From Pholis gunnellus (taxonomy: Eukaryota; Chordata; Actinopteri; Perciformes; Pholidae), in assembly GCA_910591455.2 (NCBI GenBank), contig OU342808.1, positions 9,395,904-9,459,903 of the forward strand: a stretch of DNA of 64,000 nt. Direction: 5' to 3'. The translations under genes and the position numbers were made by a program. The notes beneath the pieces are model-generated. The model was not told the origin of the DNA. It ran no database searches and was given only the letters and a program-made list of their open reading frames with translations. Of the stretch, positions 51,676 to 62,699 are shown in pieces (position 1 is the first letter of the stretch; each line of letters begins with the position of its first letter).

Positions 51676-52340
51676 CACCACAGCCTACAATCCTGCATGG
51701 AAGAGGAGGCTTCTGCAAACGAATGACTTTACTAATACTCCATCAGCCTTCCTACTGTACTGCACTGAAATGTCTGTATAACCTAATATGGATATGTTGA
51801 AACAAAACTGCATGACAGGAAGCCAAAACTATTTACAGGCATCATCTGTAATGTTTGGTTTCTCTAACAGGAGGTTTCAACCTGGTACCAACCGCATTTC
51901 CATGGTCTGCAAATGACACAATACAAAGTCACTATGTACTTGACCTGTGTAAATCTCGCTCATTTGGCCACGCTGCTGTTGGAAGTCGGATATGAAGCAT
52001 CAGCTTGGTCTACAGCCCAGAGAAGACCTCCAACTGATCCAGCTTGGCAAACCCTGTTGAGGTGGTAAACTGGCCTGGGGTCTGCTCTGGAAATCAGCTG
52101 GCCAGGTCCTAAATGTATCCAACAGGCCAGTACTCTCCCCCTGGCAGCATAATGCAGTGGTTGAAATTGGCGGCTTATAATGTGTAACGTGTGTTTGAGT
52201 GTGGATGTGTGTGTTAAAATATGGATATGATATTGGCCATGTGCATGACACCGTCAACAAACAGTTCATGTTGACAGGTGCTTATCTTTCTGCTGGTGTG
52301 TGCGTGTTCGGTCATCACTCTCACTCCTGCACCTACACAC

Positions 52341-52344
<4 letters not shown>

Positions 52345-52378
<34 letters not shown>
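52345..52378. repeat. (CT)n microsatellite
   Basis: About 17 CT units. A second shorter CT tract is at 52491-52512. Confidence 0.95.
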
Positions 52379-52384
<6 letters not shown>

Positions 52385-52970
52385 CTGGTCTATCGCCCAT
52401 TGGAGGCCACCAAGCTATGCAACGATTACGTGTGCCCACCACCACCTCGCGTCCTCATCACATCCTGCAAGACACGCTCCCCAGTGTGTTCTCTCTCTCT
52501 CTCTCTCTCTCTTCTCCTCTCCCTCTCGGTGCTGCATCGCCTGAAAGAATACGCTCCCTGACGTCGAAATCACACTCGACACAACAGTGCCACACACCAA
52601 GCTGGTGGCGGTGGAAAGCGGAAAACGTTGTTTTTTTTTATTTTCTCCCCTGGCACTGCAGTAGGCTAGCTCACGATAGAAGGTGATAATGCCATTGTGC
52701 TTCAGAAAAAAAAAAGTGGACAATTCGCTGTCATCGTGGGTAATCCCTCTGCCATGCAGGGGAACATCACGCCATCCTAAACCACCTGTTTTTCGCGCAT
52801 CCTGTGCGCACACGGCAATTGTTGTAGGAAATTCTGGGGAAACGTTGCGCGCCCGCCTTTATTGATCAACCCATACAGCCATTAGTGATATTCACCACCT
52901 CACATAAGCGACTTTAAAGCAATCCTGAGATAATAGAGTTGACATAGTCTACGCAATTGATGCTCAATTG

Positions 52971-52994
52971 CCCCCCCCCCCCCCCCCCCCCCCC
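52971..52994. repeat. poly-C tract
   Basis: 24 uninterrupted C residues about 270 bp inside intron 1. On the transcribed-sense strand of grid2 this is G24, a potential G-quadruplex in the nascent RNA. Confidence 0.97.
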
Positions 52995-53258
52995 AACTCA
53001 AATTCAAAGTTCATTCAAACGATGCCCGTAATGGTACAACACATTGTTATTTCACTAGTAGCCTGCAAATAAGTCAATGTGCATCATCGGTCTGGATTAA
53101 TGGAAATGCCAACTAAATAGCACAGGGCGTCAGAGACATCGCCATCAGTGTGATTTAAGCAGCGCAGCGCACGCTGAGGCTGTAAAAGCTCCAATCCGTT
53201 TCCCGAGAGACGCACAGAGATCCTTATTGTGGCCGCGAGTCAGAGGAGAGAAGCGCAG

Positions 53259-53266
53259 TAACTCAC
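53259..53266 (-). other. Splice donor of grid2 exon 1
   Basis: On the minus strand the junction reads CATCG|GTGAGTTA, a near-perfect match to the vertebrate 5' splice-site consensus. Confidence 0.85.
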
Positions 53267-53354
53267 CGATGTGGATGATTGAATCTGAGAGAGCCGACTT
53301 CCACTCCTGGCTCCAACACACGGCAACGAGCAACAGAGCCGAGATAACTTTCAT
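53267..53354 (-). CDS. grid2: Glutamate receptor delta-2 (GluD2), first coding exon
   Basis: GluD2 is a postsynaptic delta-type ionotropic glutamate receptor subunit of cerebellar Purkinje cells that bridges to cerebellin and neurexin. The exon encodes 29 residues plus one base. ATG is at 53354-53352 with A at -3. A hydrophobic signal peptide (MKVISALLLVAVCWSQ) is followed by EWKSAL and the mature start SDSIIHIG. The Trp-Ser...Trp-x-Ser-Ala spacing and DSIIHIG match vertebrate GRID2 at equal length. GRID1 shares DSIIHIG but has a different leader. The exon ends in phase 1 inside the Gly codon, directly before a GTGAGT donor. This agrees with the family, where Gly-Ala-Ile-Phe follows. There is no in-frame upstream ATG within 30 codons. 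The remaining exons are off the left edge. The identification is from motif memory, not alignment. Confidence 0.85.
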
Positions 53355-54640
53355 GTTGTCCAGAATTACCTCCTCCAAAAACAAGAGAGAACCAAAGCTC
53401 TCTGAGTGAGAGCGAAGTGAGTTAAAATCCCGGGAACCGAAGCTTCTGTCTTTTAGTCCATCTGTAGGGCGGTCGAGGAAATTCCCTTTAATCTCTTCCT
53501 CGATATATTTTGGATCTTGTCGTTAGAGTATAATGCTCGTCTGAAGAGGAGAACGAGTAGAGATTCCCGGGTAGTCACAGACTGGCACCCTGTTGAAATT
53601 CCTCCCAACATTAAATCATATTGTGGGCTGAGCCGCAGAGGAAACAACCCGCATCCGAGCGTCGGTTGCGTTTGAGAAAACTGGATTTTACATGGATCAA
53701 TCTGGAACCATTCGATAGCGTGAGGGAAAGCCTCGTTATCTTCAACAGCGGCTCCTGCTGTAATGACCCGTGATTCCCAGCCTTTCAGACTTGGCGACGC
53801 AGTTTCCCCGCTGCACCAATCACCAAACCCACAGCAGCAGCAGCGGCAGCCTCAGCGGACCAAGCCAACGGCCAAAACTTCCATTTTGCCCAGAGGCTTT
53901 TTTATTTTTTTTTTAATCTTTCTTTCACTTAGCCCCTCTTTGAATGTCACCCAACGACACTGACGAAGCCACCGACTTTTGTTGGAGGAGAAAGAGATGC
54001 CCAATGACGAAAAACCTTGTCACATGGCATTACCACGGAGAGGTACCATATTCCGTAACTGTCTCTAGTTTCCTGTAGAGATGACAGAGACCGGGATGAT
54101 GAGGGCTCTTTATAACGCATACAACGAAAGAGAGCTCCAAAGCAACACTTCCTTTCTGCGTCAGGAGGGTAAAATAAAATGAGGCTCGGCGATCAGGAGA
54201 AAAATGAACCGAGGATGTGCGCAACGACACTCCGCGTACCGCACTCCGTATGCGGATACTCGCGTCAGCGCCGGCACGCAAGGTGGCTGGTGAAGAGGAG
54301 GTTTGCCGCGTCTCTGTGGGAGAGAGAGAGAAAGAGAAAGAGTGGAATGAGATACAGGGAGGAGATCCAGGAGGGAGAGAGAGAGAGAGAGCAAGAGGCA
54401 GCAACTATGAGCAGCAGCGGTTGCCAGCTCGGACGCGCATCTACCGTCTGGGATTACCTTGGAGAAAGAGACGGGATGTGTCTACCAGGGCGGGCGGGGG
54501 ATGCAGAGGGGGGTGGGGGGTTCTCACAGAGAGACAGACAGATGAAGAGGGCGGTAATCTGCCATCATGCCTGTCATGGGCACCCCAGGCAGCCATCGAT
54601 CCGATAACTCTCGCTTCAACAATGCGTGTGGAGGTGTACC
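53355..54640 (-). promoter_or_regulatory. grid2: grid2 5' leader and CpG-rich promoter region
   Basis: Upstream of the grid2 ATG the DNA is richer in GC and CpG than the rest of the window, for example around 53400-53660 and 54175-54300. It has GA-rich tracts (54320-54395) and a CAG/GCA cluster near 53830. No convincing TATA box was found, which fits a CpG-island promoter. The transcription start cannot be placed from sequence. Minus-strand upstream ATGs at 53653, 53617, 53608 and 53461 open short frames: 12 codons, two codons (ATG ATT TAA), about 51 codons and two codons (ATG GAC TAA). They end before the main ATG, so if transcribed they could restrain translation. Confidence 0.6.
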
Positions 54641-57600
54641 AGTTGGTTATCCCTCATAGCGTTTAAGGATATCTGCGTCATTGACTGAGCACAGATGGGT
54701 TTTTTTTTACTTTATCAATTTATGTCTTTCAACTTGTGAGGAGAGTCCTGTATCATTTTCCCAATAATACGTTATATTGTTCAAATTACTCACAGCAATG
54801 GCAAGGATGCATCCTTCATCCAAACCTTTTCCTGTATCCGTGCATCATATGCCCAGTCCTCTCTCCACCCTGTACACATGTATCTTCCACTGCAACTATC
54901 CTCCCATCCTTTTGTCCAACTATTCTATCCACAACCCCATTCATCCATTTATCCATCCCTGCCTCCCTGGAGGACTGGAGTCCACTGGGTTCCTCTTAAT
55001 CTGCCCTAGACTTTGGATTAGGGATTAGGAGTGTTAGAAGCCTCCGGCTACCATTGGATTCACTGTTTTGTACGCATTCAAGGAAGGAGAGATTAAACCG
55101 ACAGAGATATGGATGCTGTGAAAGCTGCTCTCACTATTTGACGCTATTGATTTATTATTAAATGTTTATATAACCACTCACGTTGAAGGGGAACATCTCT
55201 TGTTCAGTGAGTGAGCTGTAGCTGAAAATACAGAGATAAGAAGCAGAAAAGGGAACGTAAACACGCACAAAATTGGAAGATAAAAGCAAGATAAAATACT
55301 TCAATATCCAATGTTTGGGCTTGCATCAAAATGACATAAAAAATGTGGTCTGCATATCACTGATAATGAAGAAATGATTGACGAGAAATGTACTTTTGTT
55401 TTCATACAAGAGGTTTTTGGTTCTCGCTCTAGCATTATTAACAAGTGATGACTTTGTGGTCACTCGTTTGAGTCCACAGTCTAACCCATTCAGAGCAGGA
55501 GTCTAAACTACAAAACAGTGCATATGGATCCACGCTGAAGTTACATACACAAGGGGAAATGTACGTATACGGCAAAAAATATTGAAGAGTTATAAAACCT
55601 TGCATATGCCCCCCAATGTGCAATGCCAAATCAACTTCAAATTGTCAGTACATGGATATGGAAGAACTTTTCAACAATTGCAGAACTAAAACTCTTACCC
55701 ATTAAGTCAGCTACTAGAAAACCCTCCATCAGAGACACAAATCAAGCATCCGCATGAGCACTTTGAATCGTTCAGTGTTTCACGATTCGCTTTTCATTCT
55801 TGGGGCATCGGTTTGACTCTTTGGATTCCCGATTCAAAAACCATACCCGATTCAAATTCAATTCTCGATTCAGTACTTAGGGGGCCAATTCCTGGGGGTG
55901 TAATTCCTGTCGCTGGCCTTTAAAATAGGTTAAAAGAATGTCAGAAGACAAGTGCATGTCCTCAGTCTCAGCTCACAGCTGATAGGTACGTAGTTTGTTT
56001 ACATGAGGAAATGTTAACGCTTGATTTATTCCATTTGATATTTGAGTAAGCTTATATATTTTATAATTGAAAGGGGCGTATATAATAGCTATGGCTCATT
56101 AGCACAATCACAAACAACTGTCGGTTTGAATGCCAATGATAAAGTGGATCTATATGTGATATGATGTGAGATGAAATGTGTGAGAGGCATCATCATAAGT
56201 CTTGTGTGTACACAACAGATATAAATCAGATATATAGCAGTTAAATAACTTAAATGGTGAACACACGTACCCACAGTATACCACCACAAGACATCCATAC
56301 CCAAACTCTTGAATATAAATGATTGTGCAGTGAACAACTTTGATTCATTTTCTGGAAGGAATATAACTTGTTACAAACCATTTAGGAGGTTTGCATGATT
56401 TGATATGAGCAAGTCTTAAAAATCAATAGAGGGGGCTCAATCTTTTATTCATCGAAGTGTCATGAAATAATCAGTGAAAAAGTGGATTGTGCTGTTCATT
56501 GTGAAGCCTCCAGTAAAGTCACATCTTGGACTTAATGCTAACGGACCGCCATATCTATCCTGTGTGTTGACTATATGCTTTATTGTAACCCCTCCATGAG
56601 TGCTGTGCTGGAAGCTGAGGACTGTGTAGCTGCTGATGAGTAGGTGTGTGTGTGTTGTGACCCCGCAATGAATACACAAACACATCTAGTATCTGGCACT
56701 GGTAAATAGGCTATTACTGTACTATATGTGGGTGGTATTGATTTCAGTTTACAAGCTCCAAAATGTAATTTCAGGATATAAAAATCATTGACTCTGGATC
56801 CTGCAAACTTTAACATAATTTAGCGATTTTCACATTATAACAACAGTTTTTGTCAGCTGTATGCCAATACCCTTGATTATTTACCCCTCTGTTTACCTCC
56901 TTTTGGACTGCCATTTTACCTTCACAAGATATTCTTTTGAGCATAAGATCTCACCAGAGCACTCACCCTTAGAAATGTTACGTCTTATATCCAAGAACAT
57001 TTGGGTAACACAAGTTTTACACTCCGTTAATGCCTTGCAGCGCTGTCTTACTTTTGCTTTACTTTTTTCACTGCCTATAGTCTGCTCTGTGGGGATCCAT
57101 TGTCCCCACCAGCACTGAGTGTTTTTCTCAGCACGTATTGTCGATAACTGTAAACAAAATTTAAAAGGCAACATTGTCTTTGTTAAAAGTAAGGGCCATG
57201 GACACTAAATTAAACGGGGTAACTTTCAGTCACACAAAGCCACATTGAGTGTTTACAGCACATGCACACACACACACACACACAAAGGGTAGTGTCTCAC
57301 AGGTCCAGTTGTGCCCGTCATGCAACATTAACTACTAGGCTTTGTGTCATTAATGTGACATCCTTGTTCATTAAAACTATTAATTGAAAGAGATGTGTAA
57401 TAAAGTAAAATATATAAGCTCCTGAAACTTGAGGAAGAGAAAGGAGGATGAGGACGACAGAGGTGAAGATGAGTATACGTGCAATGAGGAAACAAGATGA
57501 GGTGCTCTCTGTAAACTGCAGATCTCTGCCAGGTGTGTCTGCAAGGACTACTGCTGTACTGTGTGTTTGAATGAATAAAACCTATAATTGGCTAATCCCC

Positions 57601-57740
57601 TGTCTAGACACTAATGGGCTGTAAATTATGATTTTCACTCCCGGACTAACACGGTGTCCTAACCTTTGCATTAATACTCCTGACGGTGTCTCCATTCAGT
57701 CCGTTGACAATAACAAATGCCAACAAAAGTCTAAACTTTA
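54641..57740. other. Upstream intergenic stretch, no gene seen
   Basis: Unique DNA upstream of grid2. Around 55760-55905, repeated CGATTC/GAATC words resemble a decayed hAT-type terminus. (CA)n lies at 57265-57285. A conserved-looking block at 57560-57745 is listed separately. No coding evidence was found on either strand. Confidence 0.65.
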
Positions 57741-57745
57741 ATCAA
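57560..57745. promoter_or_regulatory. Candidate conserved non-coding element upstream of grid2
   Basis: A repeat-free segment about 4 kb upstream of the leader region. It contains CCTATAATTGGCTAATCCCC, GGGCTGTAAATTATGATTTT and TGCATTAATACTCC, each a homeodomain-type core in GC-richer context. It reads like a distal enhancer by texture. Cross-species alignment is the deciding test. Confidence 0.3.
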
Positions 57746-57754
57746 CACCATATT

Positions 57755-58225
57755 GACTGTGTTGTTAAGCGATTCAAATTCACACACTGGTTTTCTGTAC
57801 AGGCTGAAGTCCTGTATTTCTAGGGCATCAAGAAAGCACTTAGATGCTGGCCTTTTTCTGACCCAGATCGATCATGGTGATACCATCTACAGGTTTGCCG
57901 CACCACCTTGTCCCCCTTGTCCAAACATGACCCCCTGTATCACTCAGCCCTCAGCAGTCAGAGTCTTGGGTCGCACAAATGGCTTCAGTTGAAAGTGCTT
58001 CGTGTCAGTACAGAGGCTGGCAAAAAAAGTTGGTTCCACTTAGTCCTTGGTCCTGGCCAATCTTCAGCATGGGACCCTCATCTCTTTCAATTATCTAATC
58101 TATTATGTAGCGTATCTATTGATGTTGTTGTCCAGTCCTTTGTTGGATGCTGCTATTTGACCCCGTCTTGGCTGGGTCTCACTTGTAAGAGAGATTTTAA
58201 TCTAAATGGGACTTCCTAGTTAAAG
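57755..58225 (+). pseudogene. LINE ORF2 C-terminus and 3' end (Rex1/L2-like)
   Basis: In shifting plus-strand frames the sequence gives IDHGDTIYR (D-Y-G-D-x-x-Y motif of the RT thumb region), DPLYHSAL (LDAVYHSALRF-like), then LKVLRVSTEAGKKSW (V-P-R-x-x-T-E-x-G-K) and LGPWSW-like residues. This is the order seen at the C-terminus of Rex1/L2/CR1-type fish LINEs. It ends with TCTTGGCTGGGTCTCACTTG, then AGAGATTTTAATCT, ATGGGACTTCCTAG and TTAAAGG, the conserved 3' tail of such elements that usually runs into a TTAAATAAA-type repeat. It is 5'-truncated and broken by frameshifts, a typical dead insertion. Confidence 0.8.
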
Positions 58226-60392
58226 GTTATATATGTATAAGGCGTCATAAAACACACTTCATTCAGAAACAAGCGGCGACAAGTTTCTTTGTTTTATTGA
58301 GTTCTTGCCCAGCTTTGTTTACTAGATTCTTTTTAATGCACTTGAGGAAGAGTGAGAACTTTAAAAGTTGTTTAGATTTTTTTCACGTCACGCAATCTTG
58401 CCAAAAACAAAATTAAACTCACTGAGGTGTCTGCCTGCGTCGCAGCGGCTAAATGGCGTCAATGTACTCAGCCGTGTGTGTGTGTAACTAGTACACTAGT
58501 ACACCGTTAGGTGTTAGCCAAACACTCTAAAACAATAGCAGTTTGCAAACAGTTTTTCCCCCACTTTGTCTCAGGCCGGGTGTCAGAGACGCACTCAGAT
58601 GGGTTAACACTAGCGGCCCCTACCAGTCGGAGACCGGTTAAGAGTAGTGAGTGAGGAATAAGCAGGCAGTCAATGCCAGCACAAAACTGGCAATAAATGG
58701 AGTATTAAGGAAGTGTGAGTCATCGCGACCGCGGGAGGTCCCTGAGCATGCAGAAATAACTGGGCACCCAAAATAGTATGCAGGTTGCTGCAGCATAATG
58801 CGAAATTAGCCGTGGACAGACACAGAGGTGCACACCCACTCATGGACGCATGCATGATCCTCGTGGAAAAGCTGATGATTATGATGACAATAAATAATAA
58901 GTAATATTTATAATCATTATGATAAAATAACTGCATGTCGCCTGATATGAAGGAGACAAACACACATTCAGGCATGTTTTCTCAGTCCACAAAAAATGGT
59001 AATTTTCAGCATTTATTTAATGCTTTAATCTAATTTTCGGAGATTAGTTGACAACTATTCTTATTACTATAACTATATTAATATCATTATTATTACTGTT
59101 ATCAATACCATCATTAATATTTGTATTATCAATTACAATGACCCTTAAAGGAATGAAAACATGTATAGCATGTAGCATGCAACTATAATGTCACATCACT
59201 AAAGCATAATAGTTTACATGTTAGCAGGACTATAGCATGTAAAATGTACTACGAAATTAAAAATAACAGCTTTCAAAATAATGTCCCATGATTATTAAAA
59301 ATGAACATGTATTGTAGGTGCACGACCTGCTTCTGTCTGTACGTCTAAGTCACACACTCGTTTATTTCATTTTTTTTTAAATAATGAAGAAAAGCAAATT
59401 TACACTTAATAACCGTACATTTTAATACAGTGTTACAGGTATACCATTACAAGGTGTGGGAATGAAACAGTTGTAGAAGACACTGAACGTATGTTCAATG
59501 GTCAGAAACCATAACGTTCACTTGTTCTGTGGACAAATGGACACCAAGGAACAGAACTAATTGTTGGTAAGGCACCATTTCCTTGCATGCATCGTCTTGT
59601 CTTGTTCTTGTCACTTTTGCTAAAAAATGTATTTATTGTCAAACATTGCAAAAAGTATTTCTCCAAATTTTGCATAGGATTCTTCTTTATAGTAAGATGA
59701 CAGAAAAGTCTGTTTTAAAATTCTGAGAAAAACATGAATTGACAAATATTGTAACAATTCAAAAATGAAGAGTAGTAGTATGGTAGTATTAGTAGTAGTA
59801 ACCAATTTTTACTCTTATCATCTACTGAAAAAAAACATATAGTTGTAAGATTAAAAGTATTTTGTTCCTAAATGGCTGCAGCTCTACTCGTGTAAGCTGG
59901 TAGATAAGTCACCTTGTAAGTGTTCGGGGCTGTGTCAGTGTAAGTGAGATTTTATAGAGGATACACATAAAAGCCTTTGAGGAGCTTACAAACCTAAAAG
60001 GCGACACATACACACTGGTGAGGATGAGCAGACAGGCATGCATATGGGCCTGAGAGAGACACAGAGTAATTCAGGTGTAAGCTGGGTGGCTTGTTAGTAT
60101 GCATGCCTACTGCTGTCACTAGCTCTCAAGGACACTGTCATTTAGAAGTAAATGGAGGTCTGTATCTGTACATTCATGTGCACGGATATGGATGTGAGTT
60201 GATGTCAGATGTTTTGCACATTATATAAAACAACTATACTTCTTTTTTTGTGTTGCCAGTGAAGCCATTAAGTGACAGGGCAGTAAACGTAGGACTGGGT
60301 ATCGTTTAAAGAAATAACAACACCAGTACCTTTGAAGTGATACCAACAGATTACCTCAAATGGTCTCAAAATATCTAACCGTGGCATTAAGA

Positions 60393-60433
<41 letters not shown>

Positions 60434-61274
60434 ATTATGTTCCCTCACCACACACATAGACAACCTAGATCTAAACTCATCTTAAGTGAATAATTGATAC
60501 ACTCAAAAAGTTTTCCTGGTCTGAGAGTCGCGAGACCGGAGGAGAGGGCAGACAAGTCGAGACGACCAATGAAACGGAACAAACAGTAAGTTGAAAAGAG
60601 TATTTTCTTTAAATATTATATATGGGGTTTGTGTAATGTGTGAAGATAAGTGATCAAGGCTTTGACCATATTGTTTTCTGTGTGTGCATTGTGTCTGTAG
60701 TTCATATATCAGAACAGCTGGCTAGAATCTTGATTCCCCACCGTTTCTTTAATTACTCTTTAATTAGTAATGTATTCACCTCTCTATCAAATGTCTGGAC
60801 CTAAATAGTCTTTTGAAGTGAGCCATAAAATGAAATCCCTTTATACCCTATGTTCCCCTTAACCCAGGAGATAAAAGAAAATGATTAGGGTGGGGAGAAG
60901 AGGGAGTGTTAGAGTGGGGGGGTTGGATGAGATGGGTACTGGCAGGCAGAGATTGATAGATTAGGAATACATGAGAAAGGCCGAGAGAAAGAGGAAGATC
61001 CTAGCCTGCGGCCGAGGTATTGAACTAATTCAAGGTGCTGAGAGGTGGTTCTCAGGGGTAATAATACAGAAACACACTTTTTTTACCCCCGTCTTTCTGT
61101 CCCTCTAATCACACTCCCCTTTTCCTCGTCTCCTTGTATATCTAATGGTTAAGACTGTCGAGTGCAAATGAGGAAAGGAATATTTCCCAATGGCTATAAT
61201 GTAATGGAGGACATTTACAGTACAAATTGGCTATGTGACATCTTGTCTGGCTCAAAAACCTACTTATTTTACCC
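58226..61274. other. Upstream intergenic stretch, no gene seen
   Basis: AT-rich DNA with (CA)n at 60394-60432 and short TAG trinucleotide repeats near 59775-59800. GGACTGGGTATCGTTTA at 60292 resembles the end of a common teleost DNA transposon, but the partner end is not visible. No coding evidence. Confidence 0.65.
60394..60432. repeat. (CA)n microsatellite
   Basis: About 19 CA units. Confidence 0.97.
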
Positions 61275-61682
61275 TTTACTGTCACAGCTCTGCCACTTCC
61301 ATCATGTCACTCTATCTCTCACTCACCTCGACTCATTCAGTGCACCTGTTAGTCACACCCACCTCATCTTGTCAATCACCCTCACCTGCTCACTCTGCTT
61401 CAAGCCACTATATAGATCCCTGCCTCACGCACACACTTTGCCAGATCATTGCCATGTCGACCCGCCCGTTTGGCTCGTCCTGGTCCCGGTTTCCCGGTTC
61501 TCCAGTCTGCCTGCCCTGCCTCGTCCAGGCGGATTCCCCGCCCTCGTCTCTCGTCTCGTCCTTGGATTCCCTGATGTGTCCCTGTAAGATTCCTGTCGTG
61601 TTCTTGACTCATTAAAACCCGTTCCACACTGCATCTGGTTATGTCTGCATTTGAGTCCTCCACCACACCCCGTGACATTTAC
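61275..61682 (+). mobile_element. Solo LTR of an LTR retrotransposon (398 bp)
   Basis: The LTR spans 61280-61677. It starts TGTCAC and ends GTGACA, the short inverted termini of an LTR, and is flanked by TTTAC on both sides (61275-61279 and 61678-61682), a perfect 5-bp target-site duplication. Internal signals fit: a TATATAG box at 61409-61415 and an ATTAAA polyadenylation signal at 61611-61616, 61 bp before the end. No coding region or primer-binding site adjoins it, so it is a solo LTR left by recombination. A Gypsy-type (Metaviridae) origin is likely from the 5-bp duplication and the look of the sequence. The family is not proven. The 141- and 126-residue open frames across it are not genes. 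Confidence 0.88.
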
Positions 61683-62425
61683 TTGTTACTGGGCTAAGAC
61701 GGGTACTTTTACTCAGCAGTCAAGGAAAATGAACCCCCACCCTCCCCCTGCCACACAATTATGACAGGGTTAAGGTCAGCCTTCAGAAGGGTAAAAGGGT
61801 TAAAGGGAAACACTTACTACCCTGTCTTTGGTTGAGAGCATTTAACTGGTGTAGCTTCACCAGGCATTTGAAGGAGCTGTCCACATGCTTTGGTGCTGAA
61901 ACACTCAGCTTGGCTCCAGAAGGCTGGTGCTGGAAGTAAACTAAAGCAGATCAACAACCATTTACAAAACGCTTCATATGAAACATTCCCAGTATAGTGT
62001 CTTAAATAATACAGCATAGCATACGATATAATGGTGTACACTGCTAATACACAATTTGCTGATTAAAAAAAATCACATGTAGTGCAGTCTTTGTGTTGTC
62101 ACGATACCACAACTGTGTCTTCAATACGATACAGTACAACACACTTCTAACGCACTGCGGAAAGATCTACGTTTTGTTTTTGTTTATGTACTGAGGTGGG
62201 TCACACGGATACCGGTATTGAAAATATGCAGCTGTTCATACTTGACTTCTAGTATACGTTTGATTTTTGAAAGCACTTTTGAAATAAAAGGGGAGTTCAG
62301 ATACAGCCGACTGCTTGTATTCATTCATGGAAAAGTAGCCATGTGCAGAAATATAGAAAACTAAGGAGGCGATACATTGAGACGCATCGTTGTGAATTTT
62401 AATCGTTGACAGGTGAGGCCAGTGA
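61683..62425. other. Upstream intergenic stretch, no gene seen
   Basis: Between the LTR and the next repeats. Around 62095-62220, words such as GTTGTCACGATACCAC and GGATACCGGTATTG resemble decayed transposon termini. No coding evidence. Confidence 0.55.
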
Positions 62426-62429
62426 AGAT

Positions 62430-62580
62430 CCCCCCCCCATAATCAGAGTGACCTTAAACTTTGAACCACCAATATCGTATCAGTTCATCCTTGAGTCCAT
62501 GTGGACGTTTGTGCCAAATTTGAAGAAATTACCTCAAGGCTTTTCTTTCACAGGAATGGTCCGGACAGACCACCCTAAAA
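62430..62580. repeat. Common teleost interspersed repeat fragment
   Basis: Contains GTGACCTTAAACTTTGAACC, TCAGTTCATCCTTGAGTCCA, TTTGTGCCAAATTTGAAGAA and ACCTCAAGGC, consecutive words of a repeat found in very many fish genomes. The class is not certain. It is probably a fragment of a non-autonomous DNA transposon. Confidence 0.6.
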
Positions 62581-62699
62581 CAGCGCAGTGGGGATACAGT
62601 CATTTCACCAGATGTTAACAATACAAAACTGCCTTCTGCAGCGCGGATCAGGATCTCGTTCACCCTCAGGAGTGAACCAATTCAACTTTTCCAGAGCAG

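Larger units (their letters stand above)
51676..53266. other. Intronic stretch adjoining grid2 exon 1
   Basis: It contains (CT)n tracts (52345-52378, 52491-52512) and a 24-bp poly-C (52971-52994). CpG frequency rises toward the exon from about 53150, as expected at the edge of a promoter CpG island. No other exon was recognised. Confidence 0.65.

Noticed and set aside
53145..53266. Continuation of the grid2 exon frame past the donor
   Set aside because: A strong GTGAGT donor follows IIHI, and family knowledge says Gly-Ala-Ile-Phe should come next, not the residues read through the donor.
54179..54666. 142- and 149-residue open frames upstream of grid2
   Set aside because: They lie in the CpG- and GA-rich promoter region on the strand opposite to grid2 and are Arg/Glu-rich low complexity with no domain.
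55741..55920. Complete hAT element based on CGATTC/GAATC repeats
   Set aside because: The words are suggestive, but I could not find paired ends or a duplication, so only a mention is justified.
61162..61615. 141- and 126-residue open frames on the plus strand
   Set aside because: They lie mostly within the solo LTR, which explains the sequence. No gag or pol motif is present.
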